Source of the DNA: Steroidobacteraceae bacterium
GTDB taxonomy: Bacteria; Pseudomonadota; Gammaproteobacteria; Steroidobacterales; Steroidobacteraceae
Reading direction: 5' to 3'
Length of the DNA: 46,773 nt
NCBI GenBank assembly: GCA_025451845.1
Contig: JANWJS010000034.1
Location: 1 to 46,773 of the forward strand
The notes beneath the pieces were generated by a model. It saw nothing but the letters and a program-made list of their open reading frames with translations, did not search any database and was not told the origin of the DNA. The first letter of the stretch is position 1; the number at the start of each line of letters is the position of its first letter. This document shows, one piece after another, positions 8,716-17,814 of the stretch. Position numbers and translations under genes: made by a program.

Positions 8716-9555
8716 ATGAATTCTCGATCCCAAGTCCTCAAGTATTTCCTGCTTGTCTTCGCTGTCTCTTACGGCGCCTTCTTGGTTGTGGTCGGGCCTC
8801 GCCTGCTGCACGGAGGTACCGAGACTGCCGCCGATGCCGAGTACATCCTCTTCCCCGTACTCGTAGTAGGAGTCTTCCTTGTGAGCGTCTCCATGACCGC
8901 CGTACTCTATGGAAGAAGTGGCGTCAAACATCTGTTTGCGGGCGAGACTCGATGGAACGTAAATCCAGGTTGGTACGCCTTCGCTCTTCTGTTGTGTCCC
9001 GGCGTCATGCTGGCCCTGATTTTCGCCTTGGCGTGGCTGGTCTCTCCGGTATTTCGGCCCAACGATTTCGCTCTCGGTATTTCGTTTGCCATTATGCCGG
9101 GCTTCCTTGAGGAATTTGGCTGGATGGGATTCGCATACCCACATATGCGAAAGTCGATGACGCCTTTCCGAGCCGCGGTCCTTTTGGGCATCCTATGGGG
9201 GCTCTGGCACGCTCCTGTGGTCGACTTCCTCGGCGCTGCGGCACCGCATCGCCAGTACTGGCTACCATTTTTTCTTGCATTTATCGCAATCGTTTCCGCA
9301 GTACGAGTGTTCATCGTCTGGTTGTATAGCCACACGGAAAGCCTTTTGCTGGCGCAACTCACGCATGTCAGCTTGACAGGATCCTTGGTCATGTTCGATC
9401 CGGTGCGGGCCTCCCCTGCGCAGGAAGCCCTTTGGTACGCCCTTTATGGAGCAACCTTGTGGGGGATCGTGGTAATCTGGATCCGTCCGCGCCTTACTGG
9501 TACTTCGAGCCTCGCTAATGCCGCAAACCGCTCCACGCTTAGCCGGACCAGGTGA
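8716..9555 (+). CDS. CPBP-family (CAAX/Abi) intramembrane protease-like protein
   Basis: This 279-residue polytopic membrane protein has about seven hydrophobic segments. The CPBP (type II CAAX protease, Abi) motifs are present: motif 1 is LEEFGWMGFAY with Glu132-Glu133, motif 2 is WGLWHAPVVDF with His165, and a third motif QLTHVSLT carries His217. These residues form the glutamate/histidine active site of Rce1-like intramembrane peptidases. In bacteria such proteins process small peptides or confer bacteriocin immunity; the substrate here is unknown. The ATG at 8716 gives a typical N-terminal first helix. Codon use is less GC-biased at third positions than in neighbours (many TTT, ATT, TCG), which fits horizontal acquisition. 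It stands alone between decayed genes. Confidence 0.85.
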   Translation: MNSRSQVLKYFLLVFAVSYGAFLVVVGPRLLHGGTETAADAEYILFPVLVVGVFLVSVSMTAVLYGRSGVKHLFAGETRWNVNPGWYAFALLLCPGVMLALIFALAWLVSPVFRPNDFALGISFAIMPGFLEEFGWMGFAYPHMRKSMTPFRAAVLLGILWGLWHAPVVDFLGAAAPHRQYWLPFFLAFIAIVSAVRVFIVWLYSHTESLLLAQLTHVSLTGSLVMFDPVRASPAQEALWYALYGATLWGIVVIWIRPRLTGTSSLANAANRSTLSRTR

Positions 9556-9720
9556 GCGCGATCACGATACTGATGGAGCGGTTTTCACGATCGGTGATGG
9601 ACGGGCGGCGTGAGTGATTGTCACGGCGCCGCCGGACTGTCGCGGATTGCGCGGTAAGGCCTGTCCTATCGGTCTTCGTGGCTCGGATCGACGCCAGAAG
9701 GCGTAAACTGTGTAATCACA

Positions 9721-10039
9721 ATGCTTGCTTTGTTCCATTATCCGGCTTCGCGGAATGGCTGGAAAGCGCGCCTGTTACTCCAACTCCTGAGTCGAACGTA
9801 CCGAGCGGTGACGGTGAATATCCTTGAGTATGGAAATCAGCGTGCCGAGTCCCGCGGATATCAACCCGACGGGCAGGGTGTCCGCCATTCAGCTGGAGGA
9901 CGGTCGGACGCTGGCAGAGTGGAATGCGATTCGCGTGTATCGCGCGGAAGGCTCAATATATCTTCCCACCGATCCATCCGATCGCGCAAAGGTGCTGCAG
10001 TGGATGAGCTTCGGGCAGGGGCAGGTTGAATCTACATGA
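9721..10039 (+). pseudogene. Glutathione S-transferase N-terminal domain, frameshifted
   Basis: The first frame starts MLALFHYPASRNGWKARLLL, which matches a GST thioredoxin-fold start with a Ser/Arg active-site region. After about residue 35 the match moves to another frame: PADINPTGRVSAIQLEDGRT, then EWNAIRVYRAEG and LPTDPSDRAKVLQWMSFGQ, the usual NP.G.VP...LDDG / ESNAI..YLAEG / RA.VLQW GST pattern. The shift falls near 9825-9845. The helical C-terminal domain (about 120 residues) is missing, and the frame stops at 10039, overlapping the next start codon. GSTs conjugate glutathione to electrophiles; this copy cannot do so. Confidence 0.7.
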
Positions 10040-10584
10040 GTGCGCCGGTCATCGAAACGTCACGCCTGCGCCTTCGCGGGCACCGCTGCGATGATCTGCC
10101 CCACTGCACGGCCATGTGGTCCGATCCGACGGTGACCCGATTCATCGGCGGCAAGCCTCTCAGCGAGCAACAGACCTGGGCACGGCTGCTGTCCTATGTG
10201 GGTCACTGGGCGCTCATGGGATTTGGTTACTGGGCCATGGAGGAGCGGGACTCCGGCCAGTTCGTCGGTGAAATCGGTTTCGCCGACTTCAAGCGCGACA
10301 TCGCCGCGGCGATGAAAGGGAAGCCGGAGCTGGGTTTCGCGCTCGCCTCCCGGTTCCATGGAAGAGGGTACGCCAGTGAGGCAGTGGCGGCGTGCCTCGC
10401 TTGGGCCGACTTGCACCTACCGTCCCGGCTCAGTGTATGCCTCGTGCACGAAGACCACTCGGCGTCACTGCGAGTGCTGAAAAAATGCGGTTATGAAGTT
10501 TTCGAACGCGGGGCCTATAACGAGCAACCCGTGCTCTTCCTAGCTCGTCAGGCAGCCGCGCCTGGCTCGAAACCGACGACCTAA
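10036..10584 (+). CDS. GNAT-family N-acetyltransferase (RimJ/RimL type)
   Basis: A 182-residue complete GNAT fold. It begins IETSRLRLRGHRCDDLP, typical of RimJ/RimL-like acetyltransferases, with central strands FGYWAMEER and FVGEIGFADF, the acetyl-CoA loop region LASRFHGRGYASEAV (R-x-x-G-x-G/A motif), and a C-terminal SLRVLKKCGYEVFERG. Such enzymes transfer acetyl from acetyl-CoA to protein N-termini or small amines. The ATG overlaps the stop of the broken GST (ATGA), so the two may once have been co-translated. The substrate cannot be read from sequence. Confidence 0.9.
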   Translation: MSAPVIETSRLRLRGHRCDDLPHCTAMWSDPTVTRFIGGKPLSEQQTWARLLSYVGHWALMGFGYWAMEERDSGQFVGEIGFADFKRDIAAAMKGKPELGFALASRFHGRGYASEAVAACLAWADLHLPSRLSVCLVHEDHSASLRVLKKCGYEVFERGAYNEQPVLFLARQAAAPGSKPTT

Positions 10585-10639
10585 CTCTACGCATATAGCG
10601 GCCCCGGCATCTTGCCCTGCATGGCAACCTTTGCGGGTT

Positions 10640-10985
10640 GTCATTCATGACAACGCCGCGGCGGTGCAGCGCCCGATCGTGACGAACGCAACGAGCGCCC
10701 TTGACGGCACGGGCACCGTAACCGTGACGTGCACGAACGGTTCGGCCGTGGCGGTCACATTGAATCAGGGCACGAACCCGGCCGGCGGTTCGACGGACGC
10801 TGTGCCAGCTCGCCAGATGAAGGACGCCGGTACCGACCACCTGGCTTACACGCCATATCAGGATAGCAACCGCACAACCGTGTGGGGCAACACCGTGGGC
10901 ACCTCGGTCTCCGATACAGGTAACGGTACCGCGCAGAGTCTCACAGTGTACGGCGCTGTGGCTCCGCCACTCGATCGAGCGTCGC
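10640..10985 (+). pseudogene. Spore coat protein U (SCPU) pilin-domain fragment
   Basis: About 85 residues match the C-terminal part of an SCPU domain, the subunit fold of Csu-type archaic chaperone-usher pili: ALDGTGTVTVTCTNGSAVAV, then VPARQMKDAGTDHLAYTPYQ, TTVWGNTVGTSV and GTAQSLTVYGAV. The signal peptide and first strands are missing, and downstream of TVYG the frame runs straight into usher sequence read in a different frame. I infer a deletion that removed the N-terminus, the chaperone gene and the beginning of the usher gene. Confidence 0.65.
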
Positions 10986-11514
10986 GACCGCCGAGAGCGC
11001 GCTGTTGGAGCCCTCGCTGTTCGGTCGCTGGGGCAATTGGCTGTCGGATTTCCTGGCACGCGACGCCGGTGGACACGAGCGGCTGATGCGCCTGGATACG
11101 ACGTGGACGCGGGATCAACCCGAAAGCGCGACCACCCTGCGCATCGGCGATGCGATCACGGGGGCGAGCGGCCTTTGGGGCGGAGCCGTGCGCTGCGCGG
11201 GCGTGCAGTGGGGTACGGACTTCGCGACCCAGCCCGGGTTGATCACTTTCCCGCTGCCTACCATTGCCGGGGCGACGGCGCTGCCTTCGCCGGTCGATCT
11301 CTATGTGAATGGCGCGCTGCGGATGAGCACGAGTCTCCCAATGGGCCCTTTCCAGCTGCAGAACGTGCCGGCCATCAGCGGGGATGGCCAGATCCAAGTG
11401 GAGGAGCTCGTTACGCGATGCTTCCGCAGCACTTCGATTCCATCCGGTCAACGGATATCCAACGCCGCCTCGACTGGCACCTCGCAGCTCGAGACGCCAA
11501 AACCACCCCAGTAG
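10986..11514 (+). pseudogene. Fragment of Csu-type fimbrial usher
   Basis: The frame ESALLEPSLFGRWGNW continues with LDTTWTRDQPESATTLRIGD, WGGAVRCAGVQWGTDFATQP and ALPSPVDLYVNGALRMSTSL, then GPFQLQNVPAISGDGQIQVE. These are characteristic of the region after the N-terminal domain of SCPU-type outer-membrane ushers. A full usher has about 800 residues; only about 150 are kept, and after QIQVEE the match is lost. Together with the SCPU fragment it records the loss of a chaperone-usher pilus cluster. Confidence 0.7.
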
Positions 11515-11675
11515 TAAGGATGTGGGTGAGACGCTCGAGCAGCCTTGGACGTGGCGCGCCGGCGCGGCCGGGCGGCGTGGCCTCTGGGAGTTGCTCAAGC
11601 GCTTGTTCACCTGAGCCGCAGTCCGGTCCATCGGCGGTCAGCCCACCTGACCGCGAATATGCAAAAATAGGATCC

Positions 11676-12830
11676 ATGACAAGAATTCGCTTGGGCATGG
11701 TCGGTGGCGGACGCGACGCTTTCATAGGGTCGGTGCACCGGATCGCGGCCCGCCTGGACGACCAGTTCGAGCTGGTGGCCGGTGCATTGTCGTCCGATCC
11801 TGCCCGCGCGAAGGAGTCGGGTCAAGACCTTGGGCTTGCAGCGGACCGGACGTACGGGACCTACCAGGAGATGGCAGCCGCCGAAGCATCACGTTCGGAC
11901 GGCATACAAGCCGTCTCCGTCGTGACTCCGAACGACACGCATGCGGCGATTGCCAAAGCTTTCCTGGAGCGCGGGATTCACGTCATTTGTGACAAACCGC
12001 TCGCGGTGTCGACACAGCAGGCGGCCGAGCTCGTCCGGCTGGCAAGGCAGACCCACAGAATACTCGCCGTCACTTACAACTACACCGGCTACCCGATGGT
12101 CAGGCAGGCGCGCGAGATGTGCCGGGCCGGCGAGCTGGGTAAGGTGCGGCTGGTCCACGTGGAATACCTGCAGGACTGGCTGGCCAACCGGGTGGAGCTC
12201 CTCGGCTCGAAGCAGGCCGCGTGGCGGACCGATCCTGCACGAGCCGGGGTGGGCGGCGCGATCGGAGATATCGGCACGCACGCGTACCATCTCATGAGGT
12301 TCATCACGGGCCTCGACGTCACGGAGCTCTGTGCAGAACTCACGAGCTTCGCCGAGGGCAGGCGGCTCGACGATGACGCGCGGATACTCCTGCGCCTCGG
12401 CTCCGGTGCGCGCGGCATGCTGTGGGCGAGCCAGGTCGCAACGGGCAACGAGAACGAGCTCGCCATCCGGGTATATGGCGAGCAGGGCGGCCTGACATGG
12501 CGTCAAAGCGATGCGAACCGGCTGCTCCATTCGCCGCTCGACAAGCCGAGCAGGGTGATCACGCGCGGATCGCGCGCTGCGGGTGAGGCTGCCGCGCGGG
12601 TGACACGCATACCGCCGGGTCATCCGGAGGGTTATCTCGAGGCCTTTGCCACGGTGTATGCCGAGATCGCCCGTTCAATCCGCGCGGCACAGCATGCGCA
12701 GCCGGCTGCCGAGAACGTCTGGTATCCGGACGCCAGCGATGGCCTCGATGGCGTACGCTTCGTAGAGGCAGCGGTGCGCTCGAGCGCCGGGCACGGCAAG
12801 TGGGTTTCTCTGGAGAACTCCGCCGCTTGA
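11676..12830 (+). CDS. Gfo/Idh/MocA-family NAD(P)-dependent oxidoreductase
   Basis: A 384-residue protein with an N-terminal Rossmann domain (LGMVGGGRDAFIGSVHR, residues 5-21), the family's catalytic-lysine motif ICDKPLAV (the usual EKP reads DKP here), and the C-terminal alpha/beta domain with GDIGTHAYHLMRFITG, which carries the catalytic His. Members oxidise or reduce sugars, inositols or related cyclic substrates. The GGGRDAFIG.VHR variant of the Rossmann loop belongs to a subfamily often described as dehydrogenases of unknown sugar substrate. The ATG at 11676 begins the Rossmann strand directly; the longer upstream frame is usher debris. It appears monocistronic, with no sugar-pathway neighbours. 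Confidence 0.92.
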   Translation: MTRIRLGMVGGGRDAFIGSVHRIAARLDDQFELVAGALSSDPARAKESGQDLGLAADRTYGTYQEMAAAEASRSDGIQAVSVVTPNDTHAAIAKAFLERGIHVICDKPLAVSTQQAAELVRLARQTHRILAVTYNYTGYPMVRQAREMCRAGELGKVRLVHVEYLQDWLANRVELLGSKQAAWRTDPARAGVGGAIGDIGTHAYHLMRFITGLDVTELCAELTSFAEGRRLDDDARILLRLGSGARGMLWASQVATGNENELAIRVYGEQGGLTWRQSDANRLLHSPLDKPSRVITRGSRAAGEAAARVTRIPPGHPEGYLEAFATVYAEIARSIRAAQHAQPAAENVWYPDASDGLDGVRFVEAAVRSSAGHGKWVSLENSAA

Positions 12831-12855
12831 GCTCGCAGGGCTCGAGGGTTACGGC

Positions 12856-14136
12856 TCATCCTCCAGCGGATGGGATCAGCAGGAAGGCGCGCGTCCACCC
12901 CGGATCGCGGGAGTCAGTGCCGTTGACCGCTATCCATCCGCTGGTGCTGATGCCGACTGCCTCCTGGAGGCTCACGAGCCCGGCCAGCGGACTTGCGGGA
13001 TCGATGACCGAGTTCAAGTCATACATCTGGCCGTTCTCGTAGAGAAAGGCCCGCGTGGCCGTGTCGTTTTGTGACACACCGACGATCTGCCCGCTGTCGT
13101 TGATGGAATTCGCCGAGCTGTCGGAGTCGCCGGCGAGCGCGCCGAGATCGGTCATGATTCCGTGGGTATAGAGAAAGGCGTGGCTGGGGGCGCCCGACGA
13201 CGGACCGGTTCTCGAGCCGCCAACGACGTCCCCGCTGGTGTTTATCGAATAGGCCGCGCTGTAATTGGCGCTCTGCAGTCCGCCGAGATCCGTGATGTTG
13301 CCGCCTTGCCATTCGACGGCGTGCATACCGGCGGTCACGGTGCCGTCGCTGCTGGAGATGCCGTAGTTGCTGCTGCCGACGACGACCCCGCCGTTGTTGA
13401 TGGAGTGCGCACTGACATCGCTCCTGGTGCACTGGGCGCACTGAAGACCGGGCAGGGTGGTCTCGGCGTACCCTGGCCCCGTCCAGACGAGGGGTAAGCT
13501 CGCGAGCGTGCCCGATTCGCCGTAGTTCCCGATGATGGTGCCGCTGTCGTTTGCAGCTACCGCCTGAGAGGATGACTGATACTCTCCCGTCAGCAGCATC
13601 GCGCCACCCGTGGCCGTCCAAAAGCCGGGGACGGGAGGTCCGTTGGGCACTTTGGCGCCCGCGATCACTCCGGTGTCGCTGATGCCATTGGCATAAGCGC
13701 CATTCTCCGATGAATCCAATGAGAGCTCATCCAGCACACCCGAGCGCTGCTGGTACATCCAGGCTTTCGGCGCGGCGGTGGTCTCTTGCTGGCCCACGAC
13801 GAGGCCCTCGGAATTGACTGCATTTGCCGTCACTGACCCGGTTGGCGTGAGGCGCGGAATTTCCACGATCGCGTAGAGGGGGTTGGCCGGGGGCGCGGGC
13901 GAGGGGGCGGAGGGCGTGGGCGTGGGCGAGGGCGAGGGTGTGTCTGAAGAAGGTGGGCTCGACGACGATGGTGCGGTTGCCGGAGAGCCACTGGAGGGGT
14001 CCGAAGCCATAGTCGCTGGCATCGATGTTGCGGAAGCAGGTGATGATGCCGAGGAGCCTGCCGAAGAGCCGGTGGAAGATCCTCCTCCGCACGATGCGCA
14101 AATCAGCGCCGCCACGATGGCAATGACTGTCTTCAT
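12856..14136 (-). CDS. HAF-repeat lipoprotein with Ser/Pro-rich linker
   Basis: A 426-residue secreted protein. The signal sequence MKTVIAIVAALICASCGGGS ends in a lipobox-like ASC, though the -3 residue is Cys rather than Leu, so lipidation is probable but not certain. A low-complexity Ser/Pro/Ala linker (about 20-85) follows, then repeated units with HAF-type signatures: SINDSGQIVGVSQ, HAFLYTHGIMTDLGALAGD and ITDLGGLQSANYSAAYSINT. HAF repeats are predicted beta-propeller-like extracellular modules of unknown function. The ATG at 14136 follows a GGGAGG ribosome site. It is divergent from the EamA gene (84 nt between starts), so that gap should hold both promoters. Confidence 0.85.
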   Translation of the reverse strand: MKTVIAIVAALICASCGGGSSTGSSAGSSASSPASATSMPATMASDPSSGSPATAPSSSSPPSSDTPSPSPTPTPSAPSPAPPANPLYAIVEIPRLTPTGSVTANAVNSEGLVVGQQETTAAPKAWMYQQRSGVLDELSLDSSENGAYANGISDTGVIAGAKVPNGPPVPGFWTATGGAMLLTGEYQSSSQAVAANDSGTIIGNYGESGTLASLPLVWTGPGYAETTLPGLQCAQCTRSDVSAHSINNGGVVVGSSNYGISSSDGTVTAGMHAVEWQGGNITDLGGLQSANYSAAYSINTSGDVVGGSRTGPSSGAPSHAFLYTHGIMTDLGALAGDSDSSANSINDSGQIVGVSQNDTATRAFLYENGQMYDLNSVIDPASPLAGLVSLQEAVGISTSGWIAVNGTDSRDPGWTRAFLLIPSAGG

Positions 14137-14220
14137 ACGCGCCTCCCCCATGTCTCCGTCCTCTTTCTATGTGCTGCCGGGCGCGACTCGCATCCCGTTG
14201 CCTGGAGCTCCGCACATAGC

Positions 14221-15246
14221 GTGCCCAAAGGCTGGACCGTAGAATGCACGCCCGCTTCGGCAAGGTCCCGCTCCGTGCACAGTGCCCGCCCGCCCCGATG
14301 GAAGACTCTGCTCGCGTTCGCGATCATCTATTTCGTCTGGGGCTCCACCTTCTACGCCATCCGCGTGGGCGTTCACGAGGTGCCGCCGCTGCTGCTCGCG
14401 GCAGTACGCTTCACGACCGCCGGGGTCGTTCTCTTCATATACGCCGTCGCGCAAGGCGAGCGCTGGCCCAGCGGGCGCGAGTGGGCCAACATCGCGGTAG
14501 TCGCCTTGCTCATCTTCGTAGTGGATTACGGCATTCTCTTCTGGGCGGAGGAGACGGTGCCCTCGGGCACGGCTGCGGTGATTCTGGCGACGATTCCGGC
14601 TTTCATGGCGCTCGCCGAGATCAGCCTCCTGCGCACCCAGCGGATGACAGCGAGTCTCGGCGCGGCGCTGCTCGTCGGGCTCGCGGGTGTGGCGGTGCTG
14701 GTCGACCCGTCGCTCGGCATGCGCGGAGCGCCCGTGTATGTGCTCGGGGCGGCAGGCCTGCTGGTGAGCGCCATCAGCTGGTCCGGAGCCTCGGTGCTCA
14801 GCAAGAGACTGCCCATGCCCGCATCCAAGGTCATGAGTGCCGCGACGCAGATGCTGGTCGGCGGCCTGATGCTCTGCATCGTCGCCGCGGCTTTCGGCGA
14901 AGAGCGCGGCTTTCATCCAGGCACTGTCTCGACCGCGGCGTGGATCGCCCTGGCGTATCTGATCGTCGCAGGCTCACTGGTCGGCTTCACGGCATACACC
15001 TGGCTGCTCCACCATCAGTCCCCGACCAAAGTGGGCACCTACGCCTACGTCAATCCTGTCTTCGCCGTCCTGCTTGGCCATTTCCTGGGCGGTGAGGTGT
15101 TGGACATCCGAACGGTCCTGGGCACGGCTCTGGTCCTCCTCAGCGTGATCGTCATCACGATACGGCGCAAAACAAACGCAACCGCCGGCTCGACAGGTAC
15201 GCGGGCCTCTGCGGGCGCTCCAACACGACCGGACACGCAACCTTAG
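14221..15246 (+). CDS. EamA-family (DMT superfamily) transporter
   Basis: A polytopic inner-membrane protein with ten predicted helices in two EamA halves (about 27-155 and 170-310). Typical signatures are IIYFVWGSTFYAIRVG in helix 1 and YTWLLHHQSPTKVGTYAYVNP with VFAVLLGHFLGGE in the second half. Relatives export amino acids, metabolites or drugs. Two GTG starts are in frame, at 14221 and 14275; neither has a strong ribosome site. The shorter form (from 14275) starts just ahead of helix 1 and may be the true one. A Ser/Thr/Ala-rich tail extends about 20 residues past helix 10. The substrate is unknown. Confidence 0.88.
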   Translation: MPKGWTVECTPASARSRSVHSARPPRWKTLLAFAIIYFVWGSTFYAIRVGVHEVPPLLLAAVRFTTAGVVLFIYAVAQGERWPSGREWANIAVVALLIFVVDYGILFWAEETVPSGTAAVILATIPAFMALAEISLLRTQRMTASLGAALLVGLAGVAVLVDPSLGMRGAPVYVLGAAGLLVSAISWSGASVLSKRLPMPASKVMSAATQMLVGGLMLCIVAAAFGEERGFHPGTVSTAAWIALAYLIVAGSLVGFTAYTWLLHHQSPTKVGTYAYVNPVFAVLLGHFLGGEVLDIRTVLGTALVLLSVIVITIRRKTNATAGSTGTRASAGAPTRPDTQP

Positions 15247-15324
15247 CCTCCTGGTGCTCAGCGCCCAGTCGGTGCCCGGCCTGTACCGCTTGCAGGCCGA
15301 GCTCAGGCGCGCCTCGGTCGCTGC

Positions 15325-15564
15325 GTGCCCGGCTCGCGAGTTCCTCGCGGGCGAGAGGACCGCCGCCTCGGCCGGAATCCATTCGTCGCCGGTCTGGGCG
15401 CGCTCGTGCTCGGGATCATAACCGCCGCGCGCAACGAGCCGCCGACGCTCGTGGCCCTGCTCATCGTCGGGGTGATCGACATCATCCGCGGCAGCGCGCT
15501 CAGCGGGCTCGTCCCGAGCTTCATGCGGCCGGAGTCGCGGACTGGCGCGGCGGTGGCGCGCTGA
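15325..15564 (+). CDS. Possible small membrane protein
   Basis: A 79-codon frame opening with GTG. The second half has a coding-like, GC3-rich pattern and two short hydrophobic stretches (NPFVAGLGALVLGIITAARN and TLVALLIVGVIDIIRG). The first 20 residues are Arg/Gly-rich and look non-native. I do not recognise a family. It follows the EamA gene by 79 nt and could be a small membrane protein or the tail of a decayed gene. Confidence 0.3.
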   Translation: MPGSRVPRGREDRRLGRNPFVAGLGALVLGIITAARNEPPTLVALLIVGVIDIIRGSALSGLVPSFMRPESRTGAAVAR

Positions 15565-15595
15565 GAGCTCTGACAAGAAGCATCAATGAAAACAA

Positions 15596-15618
15596 GGGGC
15601 CGTCCCTCTGGCGGCCCC
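15596..15618 (+). terminator. GGGGCCG/CGGCCCC hairpin
   Basis: A 7-bp perfect GC stem with a 9-nt loop lies 32 nt after the small frame ending at 15564 and about 130 nt before the next gene. There is no T-run downstream, so it may be a factor-assisted terminator or an mRNA end structure. Confidence 0.4.
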
Positions 15619-15746
15619 AATCAAATGAGGGCGCGGAACTTTCCTGCCGTCGGGCGTTGAAATGCCAAGCCTTCCCTGAGCGGGCCGCGTACGCGACCGG
15701 CCGCTGAAGACTCGCGATCCACCCTGACCCAATGGAGAGCAAGTCC

Positions 15747-16136
15747 ATGTCATATCTCGATGTCGCCCCCCTGATCACTGCCTTACGCAATACCCCCGAG
15801 GAATTCGAGCTCTCGAGCGGGTGGCTGTGCCACATTCGCAGCTGGCACAGCTTCCGAGTCGGTCCGGAAGACCGGATCGAGATCCGCGCCGCTTGCAATT
15901 GTGTGCTGTTGTCGGTGCGCCCCGAGCAGGAGCGGGAGTTCGCTTCCGGCTTCCGCGAGTGGCAGACCGCCTACTGGCGGCCGCTCGAGATCAACCGCGA
16001 CTTCGCGTCCCACTTCGGGCGCAGGCCGCGGCTGCTGCAGTGGACGATCGATGTGACCGGCGCGATGCATCGCTGGCTGCTGCAGCGGGGCCGGGGACGC
16101 CGCGAAATCGGCGTGCCGTTATCGCGTACCGCTTGA
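15747..16136 (+). CDS. Conserved hypothetical protein (Trp/Arg-rich, 129 aa)
   Basis: A soluble 129-residue protein beginning MSYLDVAPLITALRNTPEEF, with WLCHIRSWHSF, DRIEIRAACNCVLLSVRPEQ, FREWQTAYWRPLEINRDFAS and HRWLLQRGR. It has no signal peptide and no membrane segment. I have the impression of related uncharacterised proteins in proteobacteria, with the same start and the EIRAACNC segment, but know no function. The ATG at 15747 is preferred over 15732 because GGAG lies 8-9 nt ahead of it and the sequence start looks conserved. It stands alone, with hairpins on both sides. Confidence 0.7.
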   Translation: MSYLDVAPLITALRNTPEEFELSSGWLCHIRSWHSFRVGPEDRIEIRAACNCVLLSVRPEQEREFASGFREWQTAYWRPLEINRDFASHFGRRPRLLQWTIDVTGAMHRWLLQRGRGRREIGVPLSRTA

Positions 16137-16149
16137 CCGCGTGATGCCC

Positions 16150-16203
16150 GGCGGGGCTCAGAGGCTACTCTGTACCCCGCCTGCGCGCAGAAACTGTGCG
16201 CGC
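16150..16203 (+). promoter_or_regulatory. Two tandem hairpins in the zwf leader region
   Basis: Hairpin 1 (16150-16181) pairs GGCGGGG with CCCCGCC and, inside a 2x2 internal loop, CAGAG with CTCTG around a GCTA tetraloop. Hairpin 2 (16183-16203) pairs GCGCGCA with TGCGCGC around a 7-nt loop. They lie 13 nt after the upstream stop and about 70 nt before the zwf start. They could terminate the upstream transcript or structure the zwf 5' leader; no T-run is present. Confidence 0.45.
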
Positions 16204-16274
16204 TCGATGGAATCGACGGGAGCGGCCCGCTATCCTTTCGCCTCGGTTCAAGGTCATGCGAAAGGCAGAGCAGG

Positions 16275-17732
16275 GTGTCCAAAGTACCTCCCGGGGTGGG
16301 TCCGCGGTTTCCGCAGGTCGTGGTTCTGGTGGGCGCCACGGGTGATCTGGCCCGGCGCAAGCTCCTTCCGGGGCTGTTTCACCTCATCGGCGTCGGATTC
16401 ATCCCCGGTTGCCGCATCATCGGGGTCTCACTCGATGACATCGATGCGCAGGGCTTCCGTAAGCTCGCGCGTGCTGCGCTGGATGAGTTCTCCACGCGCG
16501 AAGTCTCCGACGCGGACTGGGCGTCGTTTGCCGAATGGTTGGACTACGTTCCCCTGGGCGCCGGCGCCGCTGCGCTGCGGGCTGCGGTGGAGCGCGCGGA
16601 GAAGTCGCTAGGGACGGAGAGCCGGCGCCTGCACTACCTCAGCGTACCGCCCAACGCGGCGCTTTCCGCCGTGCGCCTGCTGGGGGAGGCGGGCCTCGTC
16701 GAGCGTTCGCGGATCATCATGGAGAAACCCTTCGGCACCGACTTCGCCAGCGCCCGCTCGCTCAATGCCAAGCTGCACGAAGTTTTCGGCGAGGAGCAGA
16801 TTTTCCGCATCGACCATTTCCTCGGCAAGGAGCCGGCGCAGAACATCCTCGCGTTCCGTTTCGCCAACGGCCTCTTCGAGCCCATCTGGAACCGCAACTT
16901 CATCGATCACGTGCAGATCGACGTTCCGGAGACACTCGGCCTCGGTAAGCGTGCCTCGTTCTACGATCACATCGGCGCCTTTCGCGACATGGTCGTGACA
17001 CACCTCTTCCAGATCCTCGCCTTCATGGCCATGGAACCGCCGACGGCATTGGAGCCGGCCTCCATCGGCGAGGAGAAAAACAAAGTTTTCCGCAGCATGT
17101 TGCCCATCCAGCCGGCACACGTCGTGCGCGGACAGTACCAGGGCTATCGCAGCGAGGAAGGCGTTCACCCCGAGTCGGATGCGGAGACCTTCATCGCCCT
17201 CAAGTGCTCAATCGACAACTGGCGCTGGGCGGGCGTGCCGTTCTATCTGCGCACCGGCAAGCGTCTCGCCGAAGGACAACGCATCATCTCCATCGCCTTC
17301 CGTGAGCCGCCGAAGAGCATGTTTCCCGCGGACTCCGGCGTCGGCGCGCAGGGACCCGACCACTTGACGTTCGACCTGGCGGACGTCTCGAAGATGTCGC
17401 TCTCGTTCTACGGCAAGAGGCCGGGGCCGGGAATGCGGCTCGACAAGTTGAGCCTGCAGTTCGCGATGAACGACACCGGCCTCGTCGGCGACGTGTTGGA
17501 GGCCTACGAGCGGCTGATACTCGATGCCATGCGCGGCGATCGGACTCTCTTCACGACCGCCGAGGGCATCGAGCGGCTGTGGGAGGTATCGGCGCCGCTG
17601 TTGGAGGCGCCGCCTCCGGTGCGCCTGTATGCGCCCGGCTCCTGGGGCCCGAACTCCATGCACCAGCTCATCGCGCCGCAAGCGTGGCGCCTGCCCTTCG
17701 AACGAGTGTGGCGGGACAATCGCGCCAACTAG
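16275..17732 (+). CDS. zwf: Glucose-6-phosphate 1-dehydrogenase
   Basis: A 485-residue G6PDH of normal length. It oxidises glucose 6-phosphate to 6-phosphogluconolactone with NADP(+) (or NAD), the entry to the oxidative pentose phosphate and Entner-Doudoroff routes. Seen directly: the Rossmann motif [17 protein letters not shown] (residues about 15-32), the substrate-binding signature [15 protein letters not shown] with His181, EKPFG (the conserved EKP loop), and [10 protein letters not shown] in the C-terminal domain. The start is a GTG at 16275, about 70 nt after two hairpins. Unusually, no pgl, edd or eda gene follows; csrA comes next, in the same direction, 82 nt downstream. Confidence 0.97.
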   Translation: MSKVPPGVGPRFPQVVVLVGATGDLARRKLLPGLFHLIGVGFIPGCRIIGVSLDDIDAQGFRKLARAALDEFSTREVSDADWASFAEWLDYVPLGAGAAALRAAVERAEKSLGTESRRLHYLSVPPNAALSAVRLLGEAGLVERSRIIMEKPFGTDFASARSLNAKLHEVFGEEQIFRIDHFLGKEPAQNILAFRFANGLFEPIWNRNFIDHVQIDVPETLGLGKRASFYDHIGAFRDMVVTHLFQILAFMAMEPPTALEPASIGEEKNKVFRSMLPIQPAHVVRGQYQGYRSEEGVHPESDAETFIALKCSIDNWRWAGVPFYLRTGKRLAEGQRIISIAFREPPKSMFPADSGVGAQGPDHLTFDLADVSKMSLSFYGKRPGPGMRLDKLSLQFAMNDTGLVGDVLEAYERLILDAMRGDRTLFTTAEGIERLWEVSAPLLEAPPPVRLYAPGSWGPNSMHQLIAPQAWRLPFERVWRDNRAN

Positions 17733-17814
17733 GTGCGGCGAGCGGCAAGATGTTGTAGTATGTTACCGGCGCGCCCATGCGCCTAGGGCGACACAACAGG
17801 GGAGCACGGAGCGT

